Shown here: positions 41,584-49,900 of the stretch, piece by piece
Position numbering within the stretch: position 1 is the stretch's first letter
Layout: each line of letters starts with the position of its first letter
Source: Micromonospora sp. NBRC 110009
GTDB taxonomy: Bacteria; Actinomycetota; Actinomycetes; Mycobacteriales; Micromonosporaceae
Assembly (NCBI RefSeq): GCF_030518795.1
Contig: NZ_CP130427.1
Location: 6,138,001-6,202,000 of the forward strand
Length of the DNA: 64,000 bases
Reading direction: 5' to 3'
Program-made: the position numbers and the translations under genes
The notes under the pieces: model-generated
Database searches by the model: none
The model's input: the letters and a program-made list of their open reading frames with translations, nothing else
What the model was told of the DNA's origin: nothing

Positions 41584-42858
41584 TCAGGCGCGGCGGCGGC
41601 CGGACCGGCGGGACCGGCGGCGGGCGGCGAGTGCCGCGACGAGACCCCCGACGGTCAGCGCGAGGAGGCCGGAGACGGGCACGATGACGCTCCAGTCGCC
41701 GTCGGCCATCCGCCGCAGGGCGGTCCCGGCCGGCCCCCGCCATTCCGGCGGCGAGGCCGGCGTGGGGGCGGTCGGGGAACCGCTCGGGGCGGCCTCCGCC
41801 GCCAGCTCGCCGGGCTCGACCAACCGGCCCACCGAGGCGTCCCGCGGCAGGGCGAACCCCCAGTCGAGCAGCTGGGCACCCTGCTGCCAGCCGCGTACCG
41901 GACGGGCCTCGGCGCCGAGCAGGGTGACCACCAGGCGGCGGCCGCCGCGCTGGGCGGCGCCGACGTAGCTGTGCCGGGCCAGCTCCGTGAAGCCGGTCTT
42001 GCCGCCGAGGGCGCCGGGGTAGCGGTAGATGAGCTGGTTCTCGTTCTGGATCTGGAAGCCGCCCTTCTTCAGGGCCGGCTGGGCGGGGATCTGGGTCCGC
42101 TCGGTCAGCGTGTAGCGGCGGAACAGCGGGTTGGCGAAGCAGGCCCGGCCGATCAGCGCGAGGTCGTACGCGCTGGTGAACTGCCCCTTGCCGTCCAGCC
42201 CCGACGGGGTGACGGCATGGGTCTGCCGGGCGCCGAGGCGCTGGGCCTCCTCGTTCATCGCGCGGACCCCGCCGGCCACGCCGTCGGCCCCGCCGCCGAG
42301 CCGGGCCAGCAGGTTGGCCGCCTCGTTGCCGGAGTTGAGCAGCAACCCCAGCCAGACCGTCTCGACGGTGTACCTGCCGCCGACGAGCAGGCCGACGGCC
42401 GAGCTGCCCCGGGCGATGTTCAGGTCGCCCCGGGTGACCGTGACCACCTGCTTCGGGTCGAGCCGGGGCAGCATGGTGGCCGCCAGCAGCAGCTTCTGGG
42501 TGCTGGCCGGGGTGCCGTACTCGTGCGGGCCGCAGGCCCCCAGCACGGCGCCGGTGTCGAGGTCGGCGACCAGCCAGGACGTCGCGGTGACGGCGGGCGG
42601 GGCGGGCGCGCCGTCGGGCGTGACCAGCCCGGGGGTGTCGAGGCGCGCGCCGCCGACGACGCGGTCCGCCGGCACGGCCTTCGGCGGCACGGGCCGGGGC
42701 GGCCGGGAGACCTTCGGGGCGGGCGCCCGGGGACAGGGCACCGGGGCGGGGGCGGCGTGCCGGGCGGGCGCGGGCGGCGCGGCGTGCGCGGCCGGGACGG
42801 CCGTGCCGGTGCCCAGGAGGACGCCGGCGGTGGCGGCGGCCAGGACCCGAGCTCTCAT
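41584..42858 (-). CDS. D-alanyl-D-alanine carboxypeptidase (S11), copy 2
   Basis: The ATG (42856-42858) lies 8 nt after TAGTCT, like its paralogue at 31.9 kb. The 424-residue protein has a signal peptide ending AAHA, a Pro-rich linker, ASTQK (SxxK), NSGNE (SxN) and GKTGFT (KTG), and a C-terminal helix (VIVPVSGLLALTVGGLVAAL) plus an Arg-rich tail. The two copies share long identical phrases such as ATSWLVADLD and SGLD.PGQFTSAYDLALI with dots for changes. It trims peptidoglycan side chains. Confidence 0.9.
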   Translation of the reverse strand: MRARVLAAATAGVLLGTGTAVPAAHAAPPAPARHAAPAPVPCPRAPAPKVSRPPRPVPPKAVPADRVVGGARLDTPGLVTPDGAPAPPAVTATSWLVADLDTGAVLGACGPHEYGTPASTQKLLLAATMLPRLDPKQVVTVTRGDLNIARGSSAVGLLVGGRYTVETVWLGLLLNSGNEAANLLARLGGGADGVAGGVRAMNEEAQRLGARQTHAVTPSGLDGKGQFTSAYDLALIGRACFANPLFRRYTLTERTQIPAQPALKKGGFQIQNENQLIYRYPGALGGKTGFTELARHSYVGAAQRGGRRLVVTLLGAEARPVRGWQQGAQLLDWGFALPRDASVGRLVEPGELAAEAAPSGSPTAPTPASPPEWRGPAGTALRRMADGDWSVIVPVSGLLALTVGGLVAALAARRRSRRSGRRRA

Positions 42859-42993
42859 GACCAGGGAGACTAACCGGCAAGATCGTGGCCCGGTGGCACC
42901 GGTCACGTCCGCTACGGCAGGTCGACGAGGCGACCGCGCAAGGTGACCGGCCGGACAGGCCGAGGACGGTCAGCGGGGCGCCAGGCCCACCGG

Positions 42994-43428
42994 TCACCGG
43001 TCGGTTCCGCCGACCCGGCGCAGCCACCGGCGCTGCCAGGGCGTCTCCACGGCGCGGGGGTGGTGGTGCGCGCGCACCCAGGCGACCGCCTGTTCCGGAC
43101 TCATCCCGTCGAGGACGGCGAGCGCGGCCAGTGCGGTGCCGGTCCGGCCGACGCCGCCCCGGCAGGAGACCTCCACCCGCTGGCCGGCGTACGCCCGCCG
43201 CCACGCCTCCCGCAGGGCGTCCAGCGCGTCCACCGGATCGCGCGGCAGCCAGAAGTCGGGCCAGCGGATCCGCCGGTGCGGCCAGGCCGGTGCCGGCCCG
43301 GGCGCCAGCAGCAGGGCGAAGTCGGCGGGTCCGGGCGGCGGCGCGCCGAGGCGCCGACCGCGGACGGCGGCCCCGCCGGGCAGCACCACAAGTCCCTGCC
43401 GCTCGGTCCACACCTCGCCCGCGCTCAC
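42994..43428 (-). CDS. Dual-specificity-type protein phosphatase
   Basis: A GTG at 43426-43428 follows CACAAT by 6 nt (leaderless). The 144-residue protein carries the cysteine phosphatase loop SCRGGVGRTGTA (C-x5-R), preceded by ALREAWRRAYAGQRVEV and followed by ALAVLDGMSPEQAVAWVR, the typical dual-specificity fold. The general-acid Asp is probably in IRWPDFWLP. It may dephosphorylate Tyr or inositol-type phosphates. It neighbours glycosyltransferase and tyrosine kinase genes. Confidence 0.82.
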   Translation of the reverse strand: MSAGEVWTERQGLVVLPGGAAVRGRRLGAPPPGPADFALLLAPGPAPAWPHRRIRWPDFWLPRDPVDALDALREAWRRAYAGQRVEVSCRGGVGRTGTALAALAVLDGMSPEQAVAWVRAHHHPRAVETPWQRRWLRRVGGTDR

Positions 43429-43512
43429 CCGGCCATTGTGCGGTGCCGGGCCAGGGAGAGCAGCCGGCATTCCACGGTGAGGTTGCCGGCGCCGTGCCCC
43501 TGCGGCGAGGCG

Positions 43513-44742
43513 CTACCGACCCGTTCGGGCGGTCCCCGCCGAGACGTCGTGGAGCAGCTCCTCGATCCGGTCGACACCGGCCCGCAGCGACATCTCCCGC
43601 AGGTAGGCGTCCCGCCCCCGCTGACCCATGTCCACCCGGGCCGCGGGCGGGATCGCCGAGGCCAACCAGAACCGGTCCGCCAGTGCGGCCCAGTCCTCCG
43701 GCGGGCAGGACAGCCCCGCCCGGGCCCGCTCCACGAGCTCCACCGTGTCCCCGCCGGCCGAGGCGACCACCGGGGTGGCGCAGGAGAGCGCGGCCTGGAG
43801 CTTCCCGGGCACCATGCCGCGCAGCTCCGGCAGGTCCCGCAGCATCACCAACTGGTAGTCGGCCGCCGCGTAGAGCTCTGGCATGTCCAGCGGCGAGCGC
43901 CGCTCCACGAACCGGACGTTTCCCGCCTTGAGATCGGCCGCGAGCCCCCGCACCCGCCGCTCCTCCGCTCCCGAGCCGACCAGGACCAGGTCCATCCGGT
44001 CCTCCACCGCGGCCGCCGCCCGCACCGCGGTCTCCAGGCCCTGGCGTACGCCGATCGTGCCGGCGTGCATCACCACGCACCGGCCGTCCCGGCGGATCAG
44101 CCGGCGGGCGGCCTGGCTCGGCTCGGTCGGCCGGAAGATGCGCTCGTCGGTCCAGTTCAGCACCACCCGCACCCGATCCGGGTCGGCCCCGCCGGACACC
44201 ACCAGGTCGCGCATCGACGGCGCGGTGACGGCGACCGCCCCGGCCTCCTGGTAGATGCGGCGCATGGTGGCGTCCAGCCGGCCCGACCACCGGCGGGTCT
44301 CACCCGCCCGGGCCGGCTCCTCCTCCGGCCAGACGTCCTGCACGTGCAGCACGGTCGGCACCCTGCCGAGCAGCCGCAGCAGGCCGGCGGCGGCGAAGGT
44401 GACCGCCGGGAGTTGGAAGACGTAGAGGGCGTCGACATCGCTGAGGTAGCGCCGGCCGGTCAGGGCCACGCTGCCCGCGAAGGAGAGCCAGCTGGCCATC
44501 CGTGCCTTGGCGGAGCCATCGCCGGCGGCGTACCGGGGCACCCGGCGGACGGTCAGCCGCTCGCTGTGCGTCTGGTGCCGCCAGCGTTGCCGCCAGCCCG
44601 GATAGACGTGCCCGCCCGGGTAGTCCGGAAAGCCGGTCAGCACCCGCACCTCGTGGCCCCGGGTGGCCAACTCCTCGGCCAGGCTGCCCGGGATGAAGGC
44701 CGGCTCCGGCGGGAAGTGGTAGGAGAGAATCCCGATCTTCAT
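43513..44742 (-). CDS. GT4 family glycosyltransferase (WbuB-like)
   Basis: This 409-residue enzyme starts MKIGILSYHFPPEPAFIPGS, contains the donor-side domain motifs VMHAGTIGVRQGLETA and LVGSGAEER, and the EX7E-like GMVPGKLQAALSCATPVVAS. This is a retaining group 4 transferase close to those of O-antigen and capsule clusters. It would add a sugar to an undecaprenyl-linked chain in the cytoplasm. It is divergent from the tyrosine phosphatase gene and next to the capsule-type BY-kinase. Confidence 0.88.
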   Translation of the reverse strand: MKIGILSYHFPPEPAFIPGSLAEELATRGHEVRVLTGFPDYPGGHVYPGWRQRWRHQTHSERLTVRRVPRYAAGDGSAKARMASWLSFAGSVALTGRRYLSDVDALYVFQLPAVTFAAAGLLRLLGRVPTVLHVQDVWPEEEPARAGETRRWSGRLDATMRRIYQEAGAVAVTAPSMRDLVVSGGADPDRVRVVLNWTDERIFRPTEPSQAARRLIRRDGRCVVMHAGTIGVRQGLETAVRAAAAVEDRMDLVLVGSGAEERRVRGLAADLKAGNVRFVERRSPLDMPELYAAADYQLVMLRDLPELRGMVPGKLQAALSCATPVVASAGGDTVELVERARAGLSCPPEDWAALADRFWLASAIPPAARVDMGQRGRDAYLREMSLRAGVDRIEELLHDVSAGTARTGR

Positions 44743-44889
44743 GGCCGGGCTCCCGGCGCGGCTTCGGGACACCCGGCCGCCGGCACCCCGTACGATGCCC
44801 CCATCCCCTCCGCGTCCAGCCGTGCCGGCCGGACGACGCCCGCCGTCGCGGCGAGCCGTCCCGCGACCGTGCCGACTGGAGGGGTGCAG

Positions 44890-45444
44890 ATGGTCGACGA
44901 GATGCTCTTCGTCTGCCACGCCAACATGTGCCGGTCCCCGATGGCGGAGTACATCGCGCGCCGGCTCCTCGCCGCGCATCCGGTCACCGTGGCCAGTGCC
45001 GGCACCGACGCGCTCGACGGCGCGCCCATGCACCCGTACGCGGTCGACGTGGCCGCCGGGACCGGCGCGGACCCGGCGGCCTTCCGCACCCGCCGGCTGC
45101 GTGCCGAGCACCTGGCCAGCGCCACGCTGGTGCTGACCGCGACCCGGCGGCAGCGCTCGGTCTGCACGTCGCTGGCCCCGGCCGCGCTGCACCGGACGTT
45201 CACGATCCGCCAGTTCGCCCGGTTGGCCGCCGCGACCGAGGCCCACGCGGCGCGCGACGGATCCCCGCTGCGCGCCGCGGTGGCGGCGGCTGCCCTCGCC
45301 CGGGGGCGGCTGCAACCAGCCGCCCCCGACGCGGACGACCTGCGCGACCCGGTCGGCGGCTCGCCGGCCGACTTCCGGCGCTGCGCCGAAGAGATCGAAC
45401 GGTCGATCCGACCCGTGCTGGCACTCATCGCGACAGCCGGCTGA
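44890..45444 (+). CDS. Low molecular weight protein tyrosine phosphatase
   Basis: The ATG at 44890 follows GGAGGGG. The 184-residue protein begins MVDEMLFVCHANMCRSPMAE, the C-x5-R-S phosphate loop (C9, R15), and near the C-terminus carries the DP-loop (DADDLRDPVGGS) that supplies the general acid Asp. LMW-PTPs of this type (Wzb/CpsB-like) oppose BY-kinases in capsule control. The 3' end overlaps the convergent BY-kinase gene by 20 bp. Confidence 0.9.
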   Translation: MVDEMLFVCHANMCRSPMAEYIARRLLAAHPVTVASAGTDALDGAPMHPYAVDVAAGTGADPAAFRTRRLRAEHLASATLVLTATRRQRSVCTSLAPAALHRTFTIRQFARLAAATEAHAARDGSPLRAAVAAAALARGRLQPAAPDADDLRDPVGGSPADFRRCAEEIERSIRPVLALIATAG

Positions 45445-46882
45445 ATTCCTGGGTACGGTCGCGACCGGCCGCGGCGCGTCGACCGCGACGGGCGACAGCG
45501 GCGCGGTCGCTGGGCACCGAGGGTCCGTCCACCGGCACGGCTACCTTGTACGCCTCGTACTGGTAGGCGTCCGCCTTGGCCACCTTCGCCCAGTTGAGCA
45601 CGCAACCGAGCATGCGCACCGAGACCGAGTGCAGCGCGCGGGCCGCGGCGGCCACCTGGCTGCGCGAGGTACGCCCCTGCTGGGTGACCAGCAGCGCGCC
45701 GTCGGCCTGCACCGCCACCACCACACCGTCGGTGACGGCGAGCAGCGGCGCGGTGTCGATGATCACGATGTCGGCCGACTCGCGCAGGGCGACCAGCAGG
45801 TCCGCCATCGCCTTGGAGCCGAGCAGTTCGCTCGGGTTGGGCGGGGTGGCACCGCTGGGGAGCACGAGCAGCGACTTGTCGCCCCACCGCTGCACCACGT
45901 CGCCGACCTCGATGTCGCCCACCAGCACATCGGTGAGGCCCAACCCACCGTCGAGACCGAGGTAGTCGGCGATCTTGGGTCGGCGCAGGTCGGCGTCGAT
46001 GAGCAGCACCCGCCAGCCCGCCTCGGCCAGCGCGATCGCCGTGTTGCAGGCCAGGGTGGTCTTCCCCTCGCCCTGCAGGGCGCTGGTGATCGCGATGACC
46101 CGGGCGGGCTCGTGCACGTCCACGAAGCGCAGGTTGGTCCGCAGCTTGCGGACCGCTTCGGCGCGCAGTGAGTTGGCCGCCTCGCCTACGATCAGCGGAG
46201 CCGCCTTGGCGCTGGACTCGAACGGGACCTCGGCCAGCAGCGGGCTACCGGTCACCCGCTGGAGCGCGGCGGCGTCCCGCATCCGGACGTCCGCCACGCC
46301 GCGCAGCACGGCCAGCAGCATCCCGAGCAGCAAGCCCAGCAGTCCACCGATGACCAGGTAGCGCACCGGCTGCGGGGACACCGGGCTGGAGCTCACCCGG
46401 GGACCGCTGACCACCTCGACCTTGACCGGCGGCGCCGTGCCGTCCGGCGGCGTCTCCACCCGCTGCACCAGCTCGACGAACTCGGCGGAGAGCGTCTCGG
46501 TCGTCTTCAGCGCCCGCGTCTGATCGGTGTCGGTGAAGGTGGCGTTCAGCAGCACGGTGCCGGTTTCGGCAGTGGTGCTGATCCGGCGCCGCACCTGGTC
46601 GGCGGTGAGACCGAGCGGACTCTCGGCCACGACGCTCTGGGCCAGCCGATCGCTGGTGATCAGGTCGGCATAGGACTTCACCCGCTGCTGGAGGAACAGG
46701 CTGCCCTGGTAGGCGTCGGTAACTCCCTGGCTGGGCGTGGTGACGAAGAAGGTCACCGAGCCCTGGTACTTCTCCGGCGTACGGACTGTGACCACGGCGG
46801 CGGCACCCAGGGCGACCAGCACGGTGATCAGCACGATCCACCAGTGGCGTCGGACCAGGCGCAGGTAGCTGAGAACGTCCAT
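45425..46882 (-). CDS. Wzz/BY-kinase fusion, polysaccharide export tyrosine autokinase
   Basis: This 485-residue protein opens with a Wzz-type domain flanked by two membrane helices (WWIVLITVLVALGAAAVV and YLVIGGLLGLLLGMLLAVL). The BY-kinase domain follows: SALQGEGKTTLACN (Walker A), VLLIDADLRRPKIADYLG (Walker A') and ADIVIIDTAPLL (Walker B). The C-terminus carries a short Tyr cluster (DAYQYEAYK) that could be autophosphorylated, then a basic tail. It sets chain length and export of an exopolysaccharide. Starts ATG (46880-46882) after GAGGGGG; a GTG codon directly before is also possible. The phosphatase gene overlaps its 3' end. Confidence 0.9.
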   Translation of the reverse strand: MDVLSYLRLVRRHWWIVLITVLVALGAAAVVTVRTPEKYQGSVTFFVTTPSQGVTDAYQGSLFLQQRVKSYADLITSDRLAQSVVAESPLGLTADQVRRRISTTAETGTVLLNATFTDTDQTRALKTTETLSAEFVELVQRVETPPDGTAPPVKVEVVSGPRVSSSPVSPQPVRYLVIGGLLGLLLGMLLAVLRGVADVRMRDAAALQRVTGSPLLAEVPFESSAKAAPLIVGEAANSLRAEAVRKLRTNLRFVDVHEPARVIAITSALQGEGKTTLACNTAIALAEAGWRVLLIDADLRRPKIADYLGLDGGLGLTDVLVGDIEVGDVVQRWGDKSLLVLPSGATPPNPSELLGSKAMADLLVALRESADIVIIDTAPLLAVTDGVVVAVQADGALLVTQQGRTSRSQVAAAARALHSVSVRMLGCVLNWAKVAKADAYQYEAYKVAVPVDGPSVPSDRAAVARRGRRAAAGRDRTQEFSRLSR

Positions 46883-47360
46883 CACGTTCCCCCTCGCGAC
46901 ACGCCGATCAGCCGATAGAACTGCACGAAAGCCCCCTAAACCGCCCAGTTAACGTCCGAGTGTCCGAAATGCCTATACAACACGATAGATGCCTAGGCGA
47001 ATGTAAACGAGTAGAAGCGCCCATAGGGTCTAAATCCTTACATTCCCGGATCCGACGCAGAGGCAACCATGGATCGCGAAGCCACCGCCGCCGAGGACGC
47101 TGCCGGGCGGCCCGCACCTGGGCCACCCATCGCCGTCACCCTGTCTGTCTTAACGGCCGCCGCCCGCTGACCGTCGCGCTCGCCTGCACCGCGCTGTTCG
47201 CGGCACACCGCGCGGGACTCACCAGGCCGCGCCTCCGGATGCACGGGCTGCCTGAGTCGAACGGCGGCGGGGTGCCCGGCCGGATAGGGTTGGACGCGGT
47301 GTGCCGGGAAGTCTGGTCGGCGATCCCTTCGCCGACGCCTGACCCCGAGGTGGACACCGC
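46883..47360. other. Divergent intergenic region, BY-kinase and nhaA promoters
   Basis: A 478-base gap. The part 46930-47045 is distinctly AT-rich and probably the BY-kinase promoter. Near nhaA a TAGGGT box (about 47285-47290) sits 70 nt before the ATG. No open frame here has a ribosome site worth calling. Confidence 0.4.
46969..46995. promoter_or_regulatory. Direct repeat ATGCCTA, 20-bp spacing
   Basis: ATGCCTA occurs at 46969-46975 and again at 46989-46995, exactly 20 bp apart, inside the AT-rich upstream region of the BY-kinase gene. Spacing of two helical turns fits a response-regulator binding pair. Confidence 0.35.
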
Positions 47361-48680
47361 ATGACCGACCGCACCCCGCACACCGGGCCGCCCCGCCGGT
47401 CCGACCGTCTCCTGTCCCGCCGATCGTGGCCGGAGGCGCGCTTCCTGGCCGAGGTGCTGCGCACCGAGACGGTCGGGGGCGGGCTGCTGCTGCTCGGCGC
47501 GGTGGTCGCGCTCCTCTGGGCGAACTCGCCCTGGCGGTCCGCGTACGCCCGGCTCGGTGACTGGGTGCCGTGGCCCGGCGGCCACGGCCTGCACCTGGAT
47601 CTCAGCCTGGCCGCCTGGGCGGCCGACGGCCTGCTGGCCATCTTCTTCTTCGTGGTGGGCCTGGAGCTGAAGCGGGAGTTCGTCGCCGGGGACCTGCGGG
47701 ACCCGCGCCGGGCGGCGCTGCCGGTGGTGGCCGCCATGGGTGGCATGCTGCTGCCGGCGCTGTGCTACGTGGCGGTGGCCGTCTCCGCCGACGGCTCCGG
47801 CCTGCGGGGCTGGGCGATCCCGACCGCCACCGACATCGCCTTCGCGCTGGCGGTGCTCGCGGTGCTCAGCTCCCACCTGCCGCAGGGCCTGCGGGCCTTC
47901 CTGCTCACCCTCGCGGTGGTGGACGACCTGTTCGCGATCGTCATCATCGCGGTCTTCTACACCGCCGACTTCCGCCCGCTGCCGCTGCTCGGGGCGCTCG
48001 CCCCGATCGCCGTCTTCGCCCTGCTGGTGCAGCGACGGCGGACCTGGTGGTGGGCGCTGCTCCCGCTCGCCGTGGTGGCCTGGACGCTGGTGCACGCCTC
48101 CGGGGTGCACGCCACGGTCGCCGGCGTGCTGCTCGGCTTCACCGTGCCGGTGCTGCCGTCCCGCGGCGGCGGGCCGGGGCTGGCCGAGCGTCTGGAGCAT
48201 CGGTGGCGCCCGGTCTCCGCCGGCCTGGCGGTGCCGATCTTCGCGTTCTTCGCGGCCGGCGTGTCACTGGTCGACGTCGACCTGGCCGGCGTGCTCACCG
48301 ACCCGGTGGTGATCGGGGTGGTCGCCGGGCTGGTGCTCGGCAAGACGGTGGGGGTGTTCGGGTCGACGTTCCTGCTCGCCCGGTTCACCCGGGCCGAGCT
48401 GGACGAGGAGATCACCTGGGCGGACCTGTTCGGGCTGGCGCTGCTCGCCGGGATCGGGTTCACCGTCTCGCTGCTCATCGGTGAGCTGGCCTTCGGGGCG
48501 GGCAGCGCCGAGGACGAGCGGGTGAAGGCGGCCGTCCTGCTCGGCTCGCTGGTGGCGGCGACGCTCGCCGCGACGGTGCTGACCCGACGCAACCGGGTCT
48601 ACCGGCGGATCTCCGAACGGGAGGCCCGGGACAGCGACGGCGACGGCGTGCCGGACGTCTACCAGGAGGAGACCGCTTAG
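47361..48680 (+). CDS. nhaA: Na+/H+ antiporter NhaA
   Basis: The ATG at 47361 has GAGG 11-14 nt upstream. The 439-residue protein shows the NhaA hallmarks: GWAIPTATDIAFALAVLAVL (containing the TDIAFA motif) and LAVVDDLFAIVIIAVFYTAD with the two transport Asp residues, plus LGKTVGVFGSTFLL. It has about twelve helices and a charged tail ending DSDGDGVPDVYQEETA, which looks like a small calcium-binding-style EF-hand loop. It exports sodium in exchange for protons. Convergent with a small acidic protein gene 20 bp after its stop. Confidence 0.93.
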   Translation: MTDRTPHTGPPRRSDRLLSRRSWPEARFLAEVLRTETVGGGLLLLGAVVALLWANSPWRSAYARLGDWVPWPGGHGLHLDLSLAAWAADGLLAIFFFVVGLELKREFVAGDLRDPRRAALPVVAAMGGMLLPALCYVAVAVSADGSGLRGWAIPTATDIAFALAVLAVLSSHLPQGLRAFLLTLAVVDDLFAIVIIAVFYTADFRPLPLLGALAPIAVFALLVQRRRTWWWALLPLAVVAWTLVHASGVHATVAGVLLGFTVPVLPSRGGGPGLAERLEHRWRPVSAGLAVPIFAFFAAGVSLVDVDLAGVLTDPVVIGVVAGLVLGKTVGVFGSTFLLARFTRAELDEEITWADLFGLALLAGIGFTVSLLIGELAFGAGSAEDERVKAAVLLGSLVAATLAATVLTRRNRVYRRISEREARDSDGDGVPDVYQEETA

Positions 48681-48700
48681 CCCGGCACGCCGCGCCGGGG

Positions 48701-48904
48701 TCACCGCCGGCGTTCGGCGCGCTCCTCCTCCGTACCGTCGGTCTCCTCCTCCACCGCGTCGGCGTACGGGTCGAGCAGGTCGTCGCCCGGCACCGCGATC
48801 GCCTCGGCCCGGTCCTGCTCGTCGGTGCGCCCGCCGGCCGGGGGCTCCGGAGCCGTGGGGTCTCCGGCGAAACCGTACTCGTTGGGCTCGTCGTGCCTGC
48901 TCAT
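48701..48904 (-). CDS. Small acidic protein of unknown function
   Basis: The ATG at 48902-48904 follows GGGAGG. The 67-residue product begins MSRHDEPNEYGFAGD and is rich in Asp/Glu with a basic C-terminus (EERAERRR). No hydrophobic core, so it is probably disordered. No family recognised; the ribosome site and codon usage support it as a real gene. Confidence 0.6.
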   Translation of the reverse strand: MSRHDEPNEYGFAGDPTAPEPPAGGRTDEQDRAEAIAVPGDDLLDPYADAVEEETDGTEEERAERRR

Positions 48905-49028
48905 GCGCGGAACCTCCCGGTCGTCCTGGTTGCTCTGGTGGCGCCCGCCCGGGCGGTGGTCACTCCGCCGCGGCGCGGCCCAGATGTTCATACCCAGACA
49001 CGCCGCCCACGATCATTCCGAGCCGGGA

Positions 49029-49067
49029 TTCCGCCGTCGCGGCCGCTGACCGGCCGCGACGGCGGAA
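49029..49067 (-). terminator. Strong hairpin terminator after the GDT1 gene
   Basis: TTCCGCCGTCGCGGCC (49029-49044) pairs with 49052-49067 without a mismatch, a 16-bp stem and 7-nt loop, 6 bp past the GDT1 stop. One of the strongest stems in the window; no T-run. Confidence 0.65.
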
Positions 49068-49072
49068 CGGAC

Positions 49073-49660
49073 TCAGGCGAGCTCGTTGACCGCCTCCAGG
49101 ATCAGCCAGAGGCCGGAGATGGCGAAGAGGATCGCCGCGCCGTACCGGATGGCCTTCTCCGGCAGGTGCCGGCCGAGCAGCCGGCCGATCATGATCGCCA
49201 GCGCGTCGGCGGCCACCATGCCCAGCGTGGAGCCGAGCCAGGTGCCGAACCAGCCGTACTTGGTGGCCAGGGTGATGGTGGCGAGCATGGTCTTGTCGCC
49301 CAGCTCGGCCAGGAAGAACGCGACACCGACGGCGACGATGGCGGACTTGCTGGTCTTCTCCGCCTTGCGCTGCTCCGCCTCGGTCAGCTTGTCGCCGCGC
49401 AGCGTCCAGGCACCGAAGCCGAGGAACGCCAGGCCCGCGATGAGCGAGATCCAGCCGGTCGGCAGCGCCGCGTGCAGGCCGTACCCGATCGCCACCGACG
49501 CCAGGTGCACGATCGCGGTGGCGACGGTGATGCCGATGAGCACCGGCACGGGCTTGAACCGCGTGGCGAATGTCAGCGCCATGAGCTGGGACTTGTCGCC
49601 CAGCTCGGCGACGAAGATGACGCCGAAGCTGATCACCAGCGCGACGAGGAAACCGTCCAT
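49073..49660 (-). CDS. TMEM165/GDT1 (UPF0016) family manganese/calcium transporter
   Basis: The ATG at 49658-49660 follows GGGAAGG. The 195-residue protein has six membrane helices and the twin motif of the family, FVAELGDKSQLMALTFATRF and FFLAELGDKTMLATITLA. Family members move manganese or calcium out of the cytoplasm; bacterial relatives (MneA) export manganese. The upstream region looks like a manganese riboswitch, which supports this role. Confidence 0.9.
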   Translation of the reverse strand: MDGFLVALVISFGVIFVAELGDKSQLMALTFATRFKPVPVLIGITVATAIVHLASVAIGYGLHAALPTGWISLIAGLAFLGFGAWTLRGDKLTEAEQRKAEKTSKSAIVAVGVAFFLAELGDKTMLATITLATKYGWFGTWLGSTLGMVAADALAIMIGRLLGRHLPEKAIRYGAAILFAISGLWLILEAVNELA

Positions 49661-49715
49661 GTGAACCTTCCCGATCAAGCCGGGAGGAGGTACAGGGGCG
49701 CCCTCGACCCGGCTG

Positions 49716-49826
49716 CGACAGCCTGAGTCGAAGGTCTCGCCCGCCCCGGCGGACCGGGGCCGCGTGGCCGGATGCGGGACGCATCAGTATGTCGACCACG
49801 ACATTGGGGGCTACTCCCCTTCGCGC
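49716..49826 (-). promoter_or_regulatory. yybP-ykoY family manganese riboswitch (probable)
   Basis: On the minus strand the leader of the GDT1 gene starts just after a TAGGCT box (49834-49839) and contains GAAGGGGAGTAGCCCCC near its 5' end (49825 downward) and GAGACCTTCGACTCAGG about 80 nt later (near 49740-49724), the two conserved strands of the yybP-ykoY manganese sensor. The expression platform would lie between there and the ATG. Confidence 0.7.
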
Positions 49827-49900
49827 CGCCCAGCCTAGCCCACCCCGGCCGGCGCGGCCGCCGCGGGTGCGCCGCCTCACCCGCGGCCGCCCCCGACTGC

